Source: Paracoccaceae bacterium
Lineage (GTDB): Bacteria; Pseudomonadota; Alphaproteobacteria; Rhodobacterales; Rhodobacteraceae
Assembly (NCBI GenBank): GCA_016778765.1
Contig: JADHOV010000006.1
Coordinates: forward strand, 34,400 to 98,399
Direction: 5' to 3'
DNA length: 64,000 bases
This document shows, in pieces, positions 45,387-54,981 of this stretch. Every line of letters begins with the position of its first letter. Position 1 is the first letter of the stretch. Made by a program: the position numbers and the translations under genes. Below the pieces are notes generated by a model. That model was not told where the DNA came from. It worked only from the letters and a program-made list of their open reading frames with translations, and searched no databases.

Positions 45387-45670
45387 ATATCCTTGATGCG
45401 TGATCTTCTTTGAGCCAAGATTGCCCGAAATTTTTCGGTTGGGATACCCTGATTTGATATTTTTAAATGATAGGGCTCGGCTCAAGGCACTGTAAAATCT
45501 TCTGCCCACGCTTTTTGACCAGCTGGGGGCGGTAATCCTGAAAAAACGCTGTGCGACGCTTGCCGCGATTTCCCCATAGGGGTAACCTTTCAGTCAGAGT
45601 AAGCTGTGGCGAAGCAGCTGAAACATGGGCAGAAAAATGGTGCCACCGGTCTGCATAAGGATATGATGAA

Positions 45671-45925
45671 ATGAAATGGGTGATCGCGATTATAGGAACC
45701 TTGCTTATTATCGGCGGTATGTTGTCGATTCTTTTGGGGTTTTCCAGTCAGGAAGATAAGATCGTCGGGTATGGTTTTACGGTGGCGGTGGCAGGTGTTT
45801 TATTTCTGGCCGTGGTGCGCATTTTGGATTTGCTTGAGCAAATGCTTTCCGAGTTGAAAACGTCGCGCCAAATTTTGCAATTTGCCAATCCAAAGGCCGA
45901 ACGCTTGCTAGAAGAAGAACCATGA
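45671..45925 (+). CDS. Small two-helix membrane protein
   Basis: 84 residues from ATG 45671, preceded by AAGGAT. Two membrane segments (about 4-24 and 33-53) are followed by an amphipathic, charged tail (LLEQMLSELKTSRQILQFANPKAERLLEEEP). It is divergent from the adenylate cyclase and ends 6 bp from the convergent AbrB-type gene. No family recognised. Confidence 0.6.
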   Translation: MKWVIAIIGTLLIIGGMLSILLGFSSQEDKIVGYGFTVAVAGVLFLAVVRILDLLEQMLSELKTSRQILQFANPKAERLLEEEP

Positions 45926-45931
45926 TGTGGC

Positions 45932-46963
45932 CTAGCGCCGCGGCTTGACCAGGCCTAGGGCTGGAAGCAGAAGCGTCAGAATCATCAATCTCCAAACGTG
46001 ATGGCCCGCGACAAAGGCAGGGTTTAAACCCATTTCCGCAGCGATAGCGGCCATCGCCTCGACTCCGCCCGGGGCGAAAGAAACAAGCAAGATTGCCAGA
46101 TCAAGATCCAGAAAAGCTGCAGCGCATAAGCTGCCCAGAGCTGCCACCACGATAGACAGGCAGGTCAGGAACAAGCCCGCAAAAAAAGCTGATTTTAACA
46201 TTGAGGGCTGGATGCCATTAAAGCGGCTGCCGATTAACGCGCCCAATGCGATCAATGCGACCGCCTCCAGCGGGTCTGCTAAGCGGCCATCAACCAAGCT
46301 GCTCAATTGGCCAATGCTTGATATCACCAATCCGCCAAGCAAAAATCCTGCTGGCAAGCGCATATGTTGAAAAACACGCCCAATTCCCAGTGCCAGCATC
46401 GCCAGCGTCAGGGTTTCTTTGAGGTTAAGCGTCGGCAGGGGCGCGGCGGCAAAATTTGGCGCGGCAAAGAACATGGCAAGAATGGCTGGCACCCCTAAGC
46501 TGAGAAACAGAACGCGAATGCTTTGTACAACCGCAACCACGGATGTGTTTGCGGCCACATCCTCGGAATAGGCCAGCACGAAGCTTAAATGCCCTGGAAG
46601 CGCGCATAGGCTGGCCGTTGCCCAGTCAAATCCGAACAGCCGATACAGCCCCCAGCGGCATAAAAGGGTCGTGCAAACCACGCTTACGGCCAAAATGCTA
46701 AAGCTGAGCGGCCAAGCAAGCGCTGCGCGCATCGCATCGGGGGTTACAGTACAACCAATCACAATGCCCAAAAGTGTGAAGCACAGGGGTTTAAGCGGGC
46801 CGAGAAGTTGCATGCGCAACCCCAGCAAACCGGCGCAGCTGACCAGCACCGCCGGCCCTGTCAGCATGGGCACTGGAAAGCCGATGACGTGAAAGATAAC
46901 AGCGCCGACAAGGCCAATGAGCAAGGTTAAGAGCGTTCTATAAATATGCGATGCGTTTTGCAA
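45932..46963 (-). CDS. AbrB-duplication membrane protein
   Basis: 343 residues with about ten membrane segments arranged as two repeats, each with a PxxLTGPAVLVS or PAGFLLGGLVIS type motif. This is the AbrB-duplication family, unfortunately often called 'ammonia monooxygenase' or 'AbrB transcriptional regulator'; it is a membrane transporter-like protein and neither of those. It starts at TTG 46963; no alternative start lies before the first membrane helix. Substrate unknown. Confidence 0.82.
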   Translation of the reverse strand: MQNASHIYRTLLTLLIGLVGAVIFHVIGFPVPMLTGPAVLVSCAGLLGLRMQLLGPLKPLCFTLLGIVIGCTVTPDAMRAALAWPLSFSILAVSVVCTTLLCRWGLYRLFGFDWATASLCALPGHLSFVLAYSEDVAANTSVVAVVQSIRVLFLSLGVPAILAMFFAAPNFAAAPLPTLNLKETLTLAMLALGIGRVFQHMRLPAGFLLGGLVISSIGQLSSLVDGRLADPLEAVALIALGALIGSRFNGIQPSMLKSAFFAGLFLTCLSIVVAALGSLCAAAFLDLDLAILLVSFAPGGVEAMAAIAAEMGLNPAFVAGHHVWRLMILTLLLPALGLVKPRR

Positions 46964-47083
46964 AATAAGGGCTGCTTTCAGAAAATGAGTCGGATGTGGG
47001 TTTGATTTGCATGCGGCGCGCTGGATCGCGGAAAAGGAAGCCTGTTTTTTGAATAGGGTTGCCGTGCCTGCGCAAAATATGGG

Positions 47084-48118
47084 TTAATTTTGGATCAATG
47101 CCGCATCCCATTCGCTTAGGAAACTTTGCTTTTTCAAACGGTCTAGAAAAACCAGTAACCCGGAATCAAGCCGGATCGGTTTGCGATTGGCAAGCTGGGC
47201 GATATCCGAATTGTTCAAAGCGGGTAATTTGGCTTTTTGGTCCAAAATGCTTTGCCCGTCATCACTGATCAGAAAATTCAAAAAAGCTTGCCCGCTGCTA
47301 AAGTTTTGCGCCGTATTTGGGATCACGGCGGTGCGCAACAAGATATGCGTATAATCCTGCAAGGTTATAACTTTTGCATTGCTGCCCGCAGGCAGCGTGG
47401 CGTTGGCATAGCTGCCCAATACGTTATAGGCCAGCGCCAACTCTCCTGTATTTACCGCACGGATCATATGGCTGGTACAGCAATAGAGTTTTGTGCCCAC
47501 GCGGCCCATTACTTCGGCCAAACGCCAAAACGTATCTGACTGGCGGGCATCTTGGGTGGAAAACAAATACCCAGCCCCCGAAATATGCGGGTCATAGGCA
47601 CCGATGCGGTTTTGAAAAACTGTTGGGTTATTGCGGATTAGGGTTAATAAATCGCGCCGGGTTTTTGGTGGCTCTAAATCGGCAAAGTCGCGGCGCGACA
47701 CAAGCAAAACCACCGGTTCAAGGGCAAAGCCGAACACCTCATGCCGCCAGCGGGCCCAGGCCGGAACATTTTTGGTTTCTACATTTGGCACCGTTCGGGT
47801 GAACCCGTCATTGGCCAATTTGATTTGTAGGTCCATGGCGGAAGAGATCACCAGATCAAATTTTTGTTTTTCCTCTGCGATCGCTTTGTAAATTTCGCTG
47901 GTTGACGCGGTGACATAGGTGATTGAGAATTTTGGGTTCCGGTTAAGAAATTCTGAAATCACGGGTTGAAACCGGTCCAGATCGGTTGAAGATAAGATGC
48001 GCAGTTGGGCGGGGCTTTGGGCATCTCCAAAGCGCGTGCTCAGTTCGATTTCAAAGCTGAAAGCGCTGGATGCAAGCGCGCATAGGCCTAACAGGCAGGC
48101 AATCGTAAAACGGCGCAT
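47084..48118 (-). CDS. Periplasmic ABC-type binding protein linked to the TctDE sensor pair
   Basis: 344 residues from ATG 48118, chosen for AAAGGAG eight bases upstream; this places the start 31 bp inside the sensor-kinase gene. A signal peptide runs to about residue 21 (CALASSAFS). The mature part is a type II (family 1, iron/sulfate/polyamine type) periplasmic binding protein, with ISGAGYLFSTQDAR and LAYNVLGSYAN stretches. No permease or ATPase gene accompanies it. The overlap with the kinase gene suggests it acts as the kinase's periplasmic ligand receptor rather than as a transport component. Ligand may be a carboxylate or a metal-citrate complex. Confidence 0.82.
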   Translation of the reverse strand: MRRFTIACLLGLCALASSAFSFEIELSTRFGDAQSPAQLRILSSTDLDRFQPVISEFLNRNPKFSITYVTASTSEIYKAIAEEKQKFDLVISSAMDLQIKLANDGFTRTVPNVETKNVPAWARWRHEVFGFALEPVVLLVSRRDFADLEPPKTRRDLLTLIRNNPTVFQNRIGAYDPHISGAGYLFSTQDARQSDTFWRLAEVMGRVGTKLYCCTSHMIRAVNTGELALAYNVLGSYANATLPAGSNAKVITLQDYTHILLRTAVIPNTAQNFSSGQAFLNFLISDDGQSILDQKAKLPALNNSDIAQLANRKPIRLDSGLLVFLDRLKKQSFLSEWDAALIQN

Positions 48119-49476
48119 GCGCCAGCTCCTTTGTTGTTTGTGAGCGCCAATTCCCCGCCCATCGCGGTGCAAATTTCCGATGTGATTGCCAAGCCCAAGC
48201 CTGATCCAATCACATCATCGACGTTGCTGCCGCGGCGAAAGCGGTTATTCAAGCTGCACATATCAAGCCCCTTTATCCCGCGGCCCTGATCTGTGATGGT
48301 GATGGTTGCAAACTCTTTGCGCCGCTCGGCGCTTATAGTGACCTGCATATCAGGATCTGAATATTTGATTGCGTTATCCAACAGATTGCGCAGCGCCACC
48401 TCTATCAAGACACGATCGCCCATCACCCAAAGCGGTTGGCTGTCATCAATATCGATATTCAACGTGATATCTTTAAGATCGGCGGTGGGGGCCATGCTAG
48501 AGAGCACATGGGTTAAAATGAGTGGCAGATCTAGGCGGTCTTTTTGGGCTTGCTCATTGCGGTACAGCACAAGCGCATGATCCAGCAATTGGCTGGCCGA
48601 TCGGATACTTTCATCAACCGAGGTGATGACGTTGTGCAAATGTTTGCGAGTGTCTGGATCAACCGATTTGCGCAACACCAATTGGCTTTCTGATTTCACC
48701 AAGGAGAGGGGCGTGCGAATATGATGTGCGGCCTCTGCGATAAAGGTCTCGGTTTGCCCCAACGTGCTGCGAAGCCGTCCAATAAAGCCATTTAAAGAGG
48801 TGAGCAAAGGCGCCAATTCCGGGGGAGTCGGGTGTTTCACATCGCGCAAGTCATGCGGGCCCCGGCGGCTGACAGCTCCGGCCAAAAGGTTGATCGGACG
48901 CAAAAAAGACGTGGTCACCAAAAGTGCCATGAAAATCGCAAAGCCAAAGAAGCTGAGCCCAATGATCGAGGCATTGCGCGATATTTCGCGCAGAATAGCT
49001 TCTTGAAACAATTGTGTTTGGGCCACGGTAACGCGCAGCATTTTTGCCTGACCATCGATCAAAAAGCTTTGCATGATGGTGGCTTGGCGCACGTGTTCGC
49101 CCTTGAAGCTTTGCGAGGTTAGGAGGGGGCGATCCGAAAGCGGGCCATCCATCAAAGGCGCTAAATCCTCATATCCGGTTAAAAATACGCCATCTAGATC
49201 AACGCGATAATAGACTTTGTCTTGGCTGATCGCGCCGAGCATGGTGAAAATATCATAAGGAAGATCAATATCAACATTGCTGTCACGGGATCTGGTTTGC
49301 TGCAAGATTGAGCTAACGGCTGTGGAGAGCAAGGCATCTTGGGTGGCTTGTACCGCCTGTTTGGTGACTTGGCGCATGGTGACGAATAAGAGGATAGAAA
49401 TGATCACGGCGGTGACCACAAGCGGCAATAAAAGCCGCCATCGCAAGGATAAAGGGTATCGCAATCGCGTGTTCAT
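48088..49476 (-). CDS. tctE: Sensor histidine kinase, TctE type
   Basis: 462 residues. Membrane segments at about 12-34 and 170-190 frame a periplasmic 2CSK_N-like domain of about 135 residues. A HAMP-like linker follows, then the dimerisation box with His251 in AEAAHHIRTPLSLV, the N-box NLLDNAIKYS, and G-boxes DQGRGIKG and GSGLGLAI. It overlaps the response-regulator gene by 4 bp (ATGA). The neighbours make control of the tctCBA tricarboxylate transporter the likely task. Confidence 0.9.
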   Translation of the reverse strand: MNTRLRYPLSLRWRLLLPLVVTAVIISILLFVTMRQVTKQAVQATQDALLSTAVSSILQQTRSRDSNVDIDLPYDIFTMLGAISQDKVYYRVDLDGVFLTGYEDLAPLMDGPLSDRPLLTSQSFKGEHVRQATIMQSFLIDGQAKMLRVTVAQTQLFQEAILREISRNASIIGLSFFGFAIFMALLVTTSFLRPINLLAGAVSRRGPHDLRDVKHPTPPELAPLLTSLNGFIGRLRSTLGQTETFIAEAAHHIRTPLSLVKSESQLVLRKSVDPDTRKHLHNVITSVDESIRSASQLLDHALVLYRNEQAQKDRLDLPLILTHVLSSMAPTADLKDITLNIDIDDSQPLWVMGDRVLIEVALRNLLDNAIKYSDPDMQVTISAERRKEFATITITDQGRGIKGLDMCSLNNRFRRGSNVDDVIGSGLGLAITSEICTAMGGELALTNNKGAGACAVLRLPAC

Positions 49477-50138
49477 GCGATAACCAATTTATACCCAAGG
49501 CCGCGAATTGTTTCTATACTCGCTTTGCACCCGGTCAGTTTTTTGCGAATACGCCCAATATACACTTCGATCGCATTTTCGGTTACCGCCTCAGAAATTG
49601 TGAGCAACCGGTCGGTGAGTTGATCTTTGGTGAAAATAATCTGCGGGGCATTCATAAATATTTCCAGCAAACGCAATTCCCGGTTGCGCAGCATATGCTG
49701 CCCGAGCGGAGTGCGCAATTCTGCCGTGAGCGGGTTTAAGGTGATGTCACCAACGGTTAATTCTGTTTGCTGAGTACCTATATGACGGCGCAATACCGCG
49801 CGGCACCGGGCTTCTAATTCCACAAAATCAAATGGTTTTATAATATAATCATCCGCCCCAATATCGAGTAAATCGACCCTGTTCGACACTTCGGAGCGTG
49901 CCGTCATCACGATGACTGGCATCATGATTTTGCGTCGTCGCAATCGGCGGAGAAAGTCGCCGCCATTGCCATCTGGCAGCATAATATCCAAGAGGGCAAT
50001 ATCGTAATGTGTGACCGCCAACAGCTCTTCTGCGATTTCTAAAGAACCTGCAATATCGCTTCCATGCCCGCCTAAGATAAAATGCTCTGCCAGCGATTCC
50101 GCTAGTTTTTGCGTGTCTTCGACAATCAAGACTTTCAT
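49473..50138 (-). CDS. tctD: OmpR-family response regulator, TctD type
   Basis: 221 residues. The receiver domain has the phosphoacceptor Asp51 (LLDIMLPDGNGG), the acidic pair at 7-8 and the late Lys (DYIIKPFD, about 101). The C-terminal winged helix (about 130-220) ends RGLGYKLVIA. Codes for the regulator paired with the kinase downstream; probably activates tctC-tctB-tctA. The 159-bp gap to tctA may hold a separate promoter. Confidence 0.92.
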   Translation of the reverse strand: MKVLIVEDTQKLAESLAEHFILGGHGSDIAGSLEIAEELLAVTHYDIALLDIMLPDGNGGDFLRRLRRRKIMMPVIVMTARSEVSNRVDLLDIGADDYIIKPFDFVELEARCRAVLRRHIGTQQTELTVGDITLNPLTAELRTPLGQHMLRNRELRLLEIFMNAPQIIFTKDQLTDRLLTISEAVTENAIEVYIGRIRKKLTGCKASIETIRGLGYKLVIA

Positions 50139-50297
50139 TCTATTCGCATCGCCTCGGGTTGGTGTCTGGCGCTGGATTAAACGTTAACCAGCTGTGGGCA
50201 TTTGTCAAAATCAAATAAGCTGGCAAAATATGCGTGCTGCCTGGTTACAGAAAGCATCCGTGCTTGATATGCGAGATGAGCGAAATAGCCTCGGGGC

Positions 50298-51812
50298 TCA
50301 ATCTCCATCCGCAATGCCTGCTTTTGCAATGCGCGCGCGCCGAGCTCGATAGCTAGGAATAATAATCAAAATCGCCGCCAAGACCAATAATCCCAGCGTC
50401 ATCGGGCGCTCCAAAATAAAAGCCATCCCGTCATAAAGCTGCATAGACCTGCTGAAATTATCTTCCAGCATCCGGCCGAGAATAAACCCGATCAGCAACG
50501 GCGCCAGCGGATAATTGGCAAAGCGCAGAACCGTGGCGCAGAGTCCTAACCCGACAAGGATTAACAGTTCAGTCGCGTTATTCTGCCCAATATAGCTGCC
50601 CATTAGGGTGAAAAACAAAATGAACGGGATCAGATAATTGCGCGGTATCGCAAGGACCTTGGCGATATAGGGAATGAGTGGTAAGTTCAAAACGAGCAGC
50701 ACCAGATTGCCAATGTACATAGAAATGATCACCGCCCAGAAAATTTGCGGTTCATCCGTCATCAGGCGAGGGCCGGGATTAACGTTTAAAGCCAAAAGGG
50801 CTCCAAGCAAGATTGCGGTTGTGCCCGAACCGGGAATACCAAGCGTTAAAAGGGGCACAAAAGAGCCTGTGCAGGCGGCATTATTCGCCGCTTCGGGCGC
50901 TGCCAGACCTTTTATAGAGCCTTGACCAAATTCGCGGCGTTCTGTTTCCGAGGCCAAATTACGCTCGACCGAATAACCCAGAAAAGAGGCAATTGTAGCC
51001 CCTGCGCCAGGCAGAACGCCGATGAAAAAGCCTTGTAAGGATTGCCGGCCGATCACAGGGGCAATGGCGCGGGCCTCCGACTTGTTGATGCGCAGATTTT
51101 CAATTTTGGCGCTGTCGCCTTGCGCCGCGCGGCTAGGATTCATGACCAGAAACAAAGCTTCTGGTAGGGCAAAAATAGCCATTGCAAGCGTGATGAAGCT
51201 AAAGCCCGATTGTAAATCCATCAGCCCCATGGTGAAGCGTGGCATGTTGAACAGCGCTCCTTCGCCCACGGTTGACATGATGAGCCCCAATATGGTCATC
51301 AAAAGCGCCTTTGACACTTGCCCGGAGCCTGCAAAAGCGGCAATCGCTCCGAGGCCGACCACCATTAGCGCAAAATATTCAGCGGAGTGAAACAATAGGG
51401 CCACTGAGGAAAGGGCTGGCGCGAAAATCATCAGCAAAATGGCGCCGAGCGTGCCGCCGGCAAAGGAAGCAATGGCTGCAATTGTCAACGCTTTACCCGC
51501 CATACCGGCCCGGGCCATAGGATAGCCGTCAAAACTGGTGGCGACGGTGCCAGCAACGCCTGGCGCATTCAGCAGAATAGACGATGTTGAGCCGCCGAAA
51601 ATTGCGCCGTAATACACCCCGGCCAGCAAAATCAGGGCAGCGGAGGGGTCGCCTAAAGTAACGGCAACGGGAATCATGATTGCGATGATCGACATCGGCC
51701 CCAATCCTGGCAGCATGCCAATAAAGGTGCCTATCAGACAGCCGCCAATCACCATCAAAAGATTTTTGATGGAAAAAGCGGTTTCTAAACCAATCAGTAA
51801 ACCTTCTAACAT
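50298..51812 (-). CDS. tctA: Tripartite tricarboxylate transporter large membrane subunit
   Basis: 504 residues with about twelve membrane segments. The two inverted family motifs are present: GCLIGTFIGMLPGLGPMSIIAIMIP (about 24-48) and FFIGVLPGAGATIASFLGYSVER (about 261-283). This is the TctA channel, which with TctB and the binding protein TctC imports tricarboxylates or related organic acids by ion symport. The ATG follows the tctB stop after 1 bp. Confidence 0.95.
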   Translation of the reverse strand: MLEGLLIGLETAFSIKNLLMVIGGCLIGTFIGMLPGLGPMSIIAIMIPVAVTLGDPSAALILLAGVYYGAIFGGSTSSILLNAPGVAGTVATSFDGYPMARAGMAGKALTIAAIASFAGGTLGAILLMIFAPALSSVALLFHSAEYFALMVVGLGAIAAFAGSGQVSKALLMTILGLIMSTVGEGALFNMPRFTMGLMDLQSGFSFITLAMAIFALPEALFLVMNPSRAAQGDSAKIENLRINKSEARAIAPVIGRQSLQGFFIGVLPGAGATIASFLGYSVERNLASETERREFGQGSIKGLAAPEAANNAACTGSFVPLLTLGIPGSGTTAILLGALLALNVNPGPRLMTDEPQIFWAVIISMYIGNLVLLVLNLPLIPYIAKVLAIPRNYLIPFILFFTLMGSYIGQNNATELLILVGLGLCATVLRFANYPLAPLLIGFILGRMLEDNFSRSMQLYDGMAFILERPMTLGLLVLAAILIIIPSYRARRARIAKAGIADGD

Positions 51813-51813
51813 A

Positions 51814-52305
51814 CTAAATTCCCATTAAAAATGCGGGCAGTGGCCGCAAGAATATGCCCAATATTTGCTCGACCAGGTACCAAATGACAAACGTGGCGCT
51901 GCCGGTGATTAGAAGTAATTTTATAAAACCGCGTTCGCCAAGTATGATCGAAGACAGGCTTAAAAATCCAATTGTTGATATAAAGAACCCCAAAGGGCGC
52001 AGCGTGAAAGCATAAAGCACCATCATCACCAGCATTAAAAAAGCCTGTCCTGAATTGTAATCTTGCAATCTTCGGTAATCGATATCGAGTTTTGTCGCTT
52101 CTTTGGCGGGCTTTTCCACACCTAATAAAATACTCAAAGCAATCAATATTGCCAGAACCGATAGGATTTTGGGAAAAGTTGATGGCCAGACTGGGTTGCG
52201 CTGCATAAATGGCGGCAAGAGGTGGTCCATCAAGAAAAAAGCCGCATAGCCATAGGCCAAAGCAACCCCCAAAATTACTAAGGCGATCCAGCGATCTAAA
52301 GCCAT
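51814..52305 (-). CDS. tctB: Tripartite tricarboxylate transporter small membrane subunit
   Basis: 163 residues with four membrane segments, typical of TctB: an N-terminal helix, a polar stretch, then GFFISTIGFLSLSSIILGERG and a last helix FVIWYLVEQILGIFLRPLP. It supports TctA. It lies between the terminator-like hairpin after tctC and tctA. Confidence 0.92.
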   Translation of the reverse strand: MALDRWIALVILGVALAYGYAAFFLMDHLLPPFMQRNPVWPSTFPKILSVLAILIALSILLGVEKPAKEATKLDIDYRRLQDYNSGQAFLMLVMMVLYAFTLRPLGFFISTIGFLSLSSIILGERGFIKLLLITGSATFVIWYLVEQILGIFLRPLPAFLMGI

Positions 52306-52336
52306 CAGCTTCCCTCGTTTGTATCGGTTGTAACAA

Positions 52337-52368
52337 GAAAAAAATTGGCCCCGGTAAAGGGGCCAATT
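52337..52368 (-). terminator. Intrinsic terminator or attenuator between tctC and tctB
   Basis: On the minus strand a perfect 10-bp hairpin (arms 52359-52368 and 52343-52352, AATTGGCCCC / GGGGCCAATT, 6-base loop) runs straight into a T-tract (52344-52338). It is a textbook rho-independent signal in the 81-bp gap within the operon. It should end most transcripts after tctC, leaving less tctBA message. Confidence 0.9.
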
Positions 52369-52386
52369 ACGGGGTCGAAACCTGAC

Positions 52387-53367
52387 TTACAGGAAGCCCA
52401 GTTTGCGCATTAGATCCCCAATGACGGTTTCCTGGCCTTCCAAAAAGCTGCGGAAGTCATCGCCATTGTTATGAATGTTGACCCAACCGTTGCGCGCACG
52501 CACGGCTTCCCATTCGGGCGTGTCATACATTTTACTCAGCGCATCCTGATAGGCTGCAAGCTTATCAGCCGGCAAACCAGGGGCCGCGAAGAATCCCCGC
52601 CAATTGACAAAGGCCGTATCGATGCCCTGCTCTTTCATAGTGGGTGCGTCTGCATAGGCATCCACCCGTGCATCAGATGTCACACCAAGAATTTTAACTT
52701 CGCCAGCTTCGGCCAAGGCCACGGCTTCGGAAAATCCAGTCGACAGTGCGTTAATTTCCCCTGACAGCAACGCCGCCATCGCATCACCGCCTGCATCATA
52801 TGGAATGTATTTCACAGCTGTTGGATCTTCGCCGGCCGCTTGCATGACCATCGCCGCAACGAGGTGGTCCATACCGCCGGGTACAGAGCCACCCCCGATG
52901 GCTGTATCGCGCGGGTTCGCTTTGTATGCGGCCAGCAGATCATTCATATTGTTCAGCGGGCTGTCTTTGCCCACAACCATTGCTGCATAATCACCAATTG
53001 TGCCTGCGACCAATGTCAGATCACGGAAGTTATGCGGGAAAACGCCCGTCAAAGAACGGATCACGATTGGTGTCGAATTGACCATCAACGTGCCGTGGTT
53101 TGAATCGGCATTCTCAATCAGATAACCAATGGCTTTTCCGCCACCGCCGCCTGACATATTTTCAAATGATGCAGAGCCAACAAGGCCGGCATTGGTCAGT
53201 GCTTCACCTGTGCCGCGTGCTGTACCATCCCAGCCGCCACCTGCGCCACCAGGTATCAAAAAGTGAATGCTGTCTACAACTTGATGTCCGCCTGCCGTTA
53301 CAGGGCCAGCCAATAAAGCGGCTGACGCCGCTGCGATCAGGGCCCGGCGGCCCAGTTTAATAGTCAT
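52387..53367 (-). CDS. tctC: Tripartite tricarboxylate transporter binding protein
   Basis: 326 residues from ATG 53367, with GGGAGG eight bases upstream; the frame is open to 53469. A signal peptide ends near residue 26 (PVTAGGHQ). The mature part is a Bug/TctC-type binding protein: IHFLIPGGAGGGWDGTARG opens the carboxylate-binding site, with IPYDAGGDAMAALLSGEI in the second lobe. Captures citrate-like acids for TctAB. First gene of the operon and the only one ahead of the terminator hairpin. Confidence 0.94.
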   Translation of the reverse strand: MTIKLGRRALIAAASAALLAGPVTAGGHQVVDSIHFLIPGGAGGGWDGTARGTGEALTNAGLVGSASFENMSGGGGGKAIGYLIENADSNHGTLMVNSTPIVIRSLTGVFPHNFRDLTLVAGTIGDYAAMVVGKDSPLNNMNDLLAAYKANPRDTAIGGGSVPGGMDHLVAAMVMQAAGEDPTAVKYIPYDAGGDAMAALLSGEINALSTGFSEAVALAEAGEVKILGVTSDARVDAYADAPTMKEQGIDTAFVNWRGFFAAPGLPADKLAAYQDALSKMYDTPEWEAVRARNGWVNIHNNGDDFRSFLEGQETVIGDLMRKLGFL

Positions 53368-53655
53368 TGATATTTCCTCCCATGTCCTTTTGGGCCTCGT
53401 TGCCCGAACGCGCGGAGTATTTCGTGTTAACCTGACATGAACCTGACATCTGTGAATTATTTTTGGCAAATGCGATTTATGGTTCGGTATGAGCTTGCGA
53501 TAAATTTCACCTTTGAAATAGTTTTATGCTGGCGGCTCAGCCCGCTTTGAACAGTGTGACATCCGACTTTACCACGTAAAGACTGTGCAGCGTAGATGAT
53601 TGCGGTTGCAAGATATTGGAGGGCGATCCTGTTCAAAGGAAAAGGCTGTTGGCCT

Positions 53656-54315
53656 TTATTTGTTCGATTGGCAGGTGGCCTCGAAGGCGTGATGCGCCTC
53701 GGTTGAGTTACTATTGTCGAACAGTGCGCGGGCCAAATCGGGAGATAGCGTTGCGCAGGGGGTGCCGGCCTGCGCAATCTGGCGCAGCATTTCCAGCGAT
53801 TTGATCGAGGCCGCGAGCACCTCACAGCCGCTGCCCTGACTGATCATGTTCATTGCGTTAAGATGTGCCAAAGCATCGATGCCTTTGGCCTGCATACGTC
53901 CAAGATAAGGGGCCAGATAATCTGCCTCAAGCGCGATTGCGGTGAGGCATTGAACCGCATCATAGCAGGCGGTCATCAGGATTTTCCCACCTAAGGCTTT
54001 GAGATCTGGCACTTGCGCAATGGCGGGCCGCACAAGTGGAATTTTGATCACGGCGGTGATTTCTTCTTGATGGGCGATGTCGTAAATTTCTCTGGCCCAT
54101 TTTAGATAGGTGCTGGGATCCCCAAACGCTTGCAGATGCAATTCTTGTGCGCCCAGCGCCTTGGCATGCGCCAGCAACCCACGCCAATCTGAGCGCGCAT
54201 AATCCAGCCCTGCACGTTGCGCCAAGAGGGGGTTGGTTGTGATGCCGTAAAACACACCAAGCGGTAGCAGTTTTACCCAATCTTGCGTGTTTGCCGTGTC
54301 CAAATAAAGTCGCAT
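53656..54315 (-). CDS. Transaldolase-family aldolase (fructose-6-phosphate aldolase-like)
   Basis: 219 residues, the length of the short TalC/FSA class. MRLYLDTANTQDW opens the barrel, TTNPLL follows, and the Schiff-base Lys91 lies in ITAVIKIPLV. The catalytic context LMTACYDAVQCLTA replaces the usual TxVFS stretch, so activity could differ. It breaks and makes C-C bonds of sugar phosphates or acts on dihydroxyacetone. Its neighbours handle sugar-acid-like compounds. Monocistronic. Confidence 0.87.
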   Translation of the reverse strand: MRLYLDTANTQDWVKLLPLGVFYGITTNPLLAQRAGLDYARSDWRGLLAHAKALGAQELHLQAFGDPSTYLKWAREIYDIAHQEEITAVIKIPLVRPAIAQVPDLKALGGKILMTACYDAVQCLTAIALEADYLAPYLGRMQAKGIDALAHLNAMNMISQGSGCEVLAASIKSLEMLRQIAQAGTPCATLSPDLARALFDNSNSTEAHHAFEATCQSNK

Positions 54316-54530
54316 ATCCAGTGTTTACCCCAGCTTTTTTTGATTTGCACGTTGATTAAGAATGCGAGGCAACCCAGTTGTTTTGAAATAGCTGTCTTTA
54401 AAAAACAGATGGCGCGTCATCCGATATAAAGAACGTTCGCAATTTGAAGGGCCATTGGCGAGGCACAGCAGATTGTCGGATCGCGCAGAGCTGCAGCGGT
54501 CTGTTTTGTTTTTCACGCGGCTTTATATCG

Positions 54531-54896
54531 TCAGGTTGTGCGGCGGTGGTTAAGATAATGAGTCACGCAATCTTGTATCCGGCGGAAGCGATCGCCGCCC
54601 AAAGGCGTGCCCCCGAACCAGCGCGTGACCACAATGACATGATCAACCAGTTCGGCGCGCTCGAGCATGCGCAAGATCACCATGCCCGCGCCGGCTTCCC
54701 CATCATCATGCTTTATCGGCCCATCCTCGCGCAGCACTGCGGCCCAACTATTATGGCTGGCTTTGGCGTATTTTTTATTTTTTTTCAGCGTTTTGATTAT
54801 CAAAAGGGCCTCTTGCTTGGTTTTAACCGGCGCGCCGGATACCGAATATTTTGATCCGCGATCGGTTAGAATTGCATTAAAGATTTGCATCCTCAA
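54531..54896 (-). CDS. YigZ/IMPACT family protein (short form)
   Basis: 121 residues covering the N-terminal IMPACT/UPF0029 domain only, against about 200 residues in E. coli YigZ. The motifs ASHNSWAAVL, DDGEAGAGMVILRMLE and VVTRWFGGTPLGGDRF are those of the family. The C-terminal EF-G-like domain is missing; short forms are common in alphaproteobacteria. Function is not settled; eukaryotic IMPACT affects translation control. Met3 is an alternative start. Confidence 0.85.
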   Translation of the reverse strand: MRMQIFNAILTDRGSKYSVSGAPVKTKQEALLIIKTLKKNKKYAKASHNSWAAVLREDGPIKHDDGEAGAGMVILRMLERAELVDHVIVVTRWFGGTPLGGDRFRRIQDCVTHYLNHRRTT

Positions 54897-54981
54897 ACGC
54901 TATCCGAGCGCTGCGGTGATGGCCATAGTAGAGGGAGCGCACGGGAGGATATTTTGGGCTTTCATGCTGGATTTCTGGGGG

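Noticed and set aside
45932..46963. Ammonia monooxygenase or DNA-binding AbrB
   Set aside because: These are inherited mislabels; the protein is a ten-helix membrane protein of the AbrB-duplication family.
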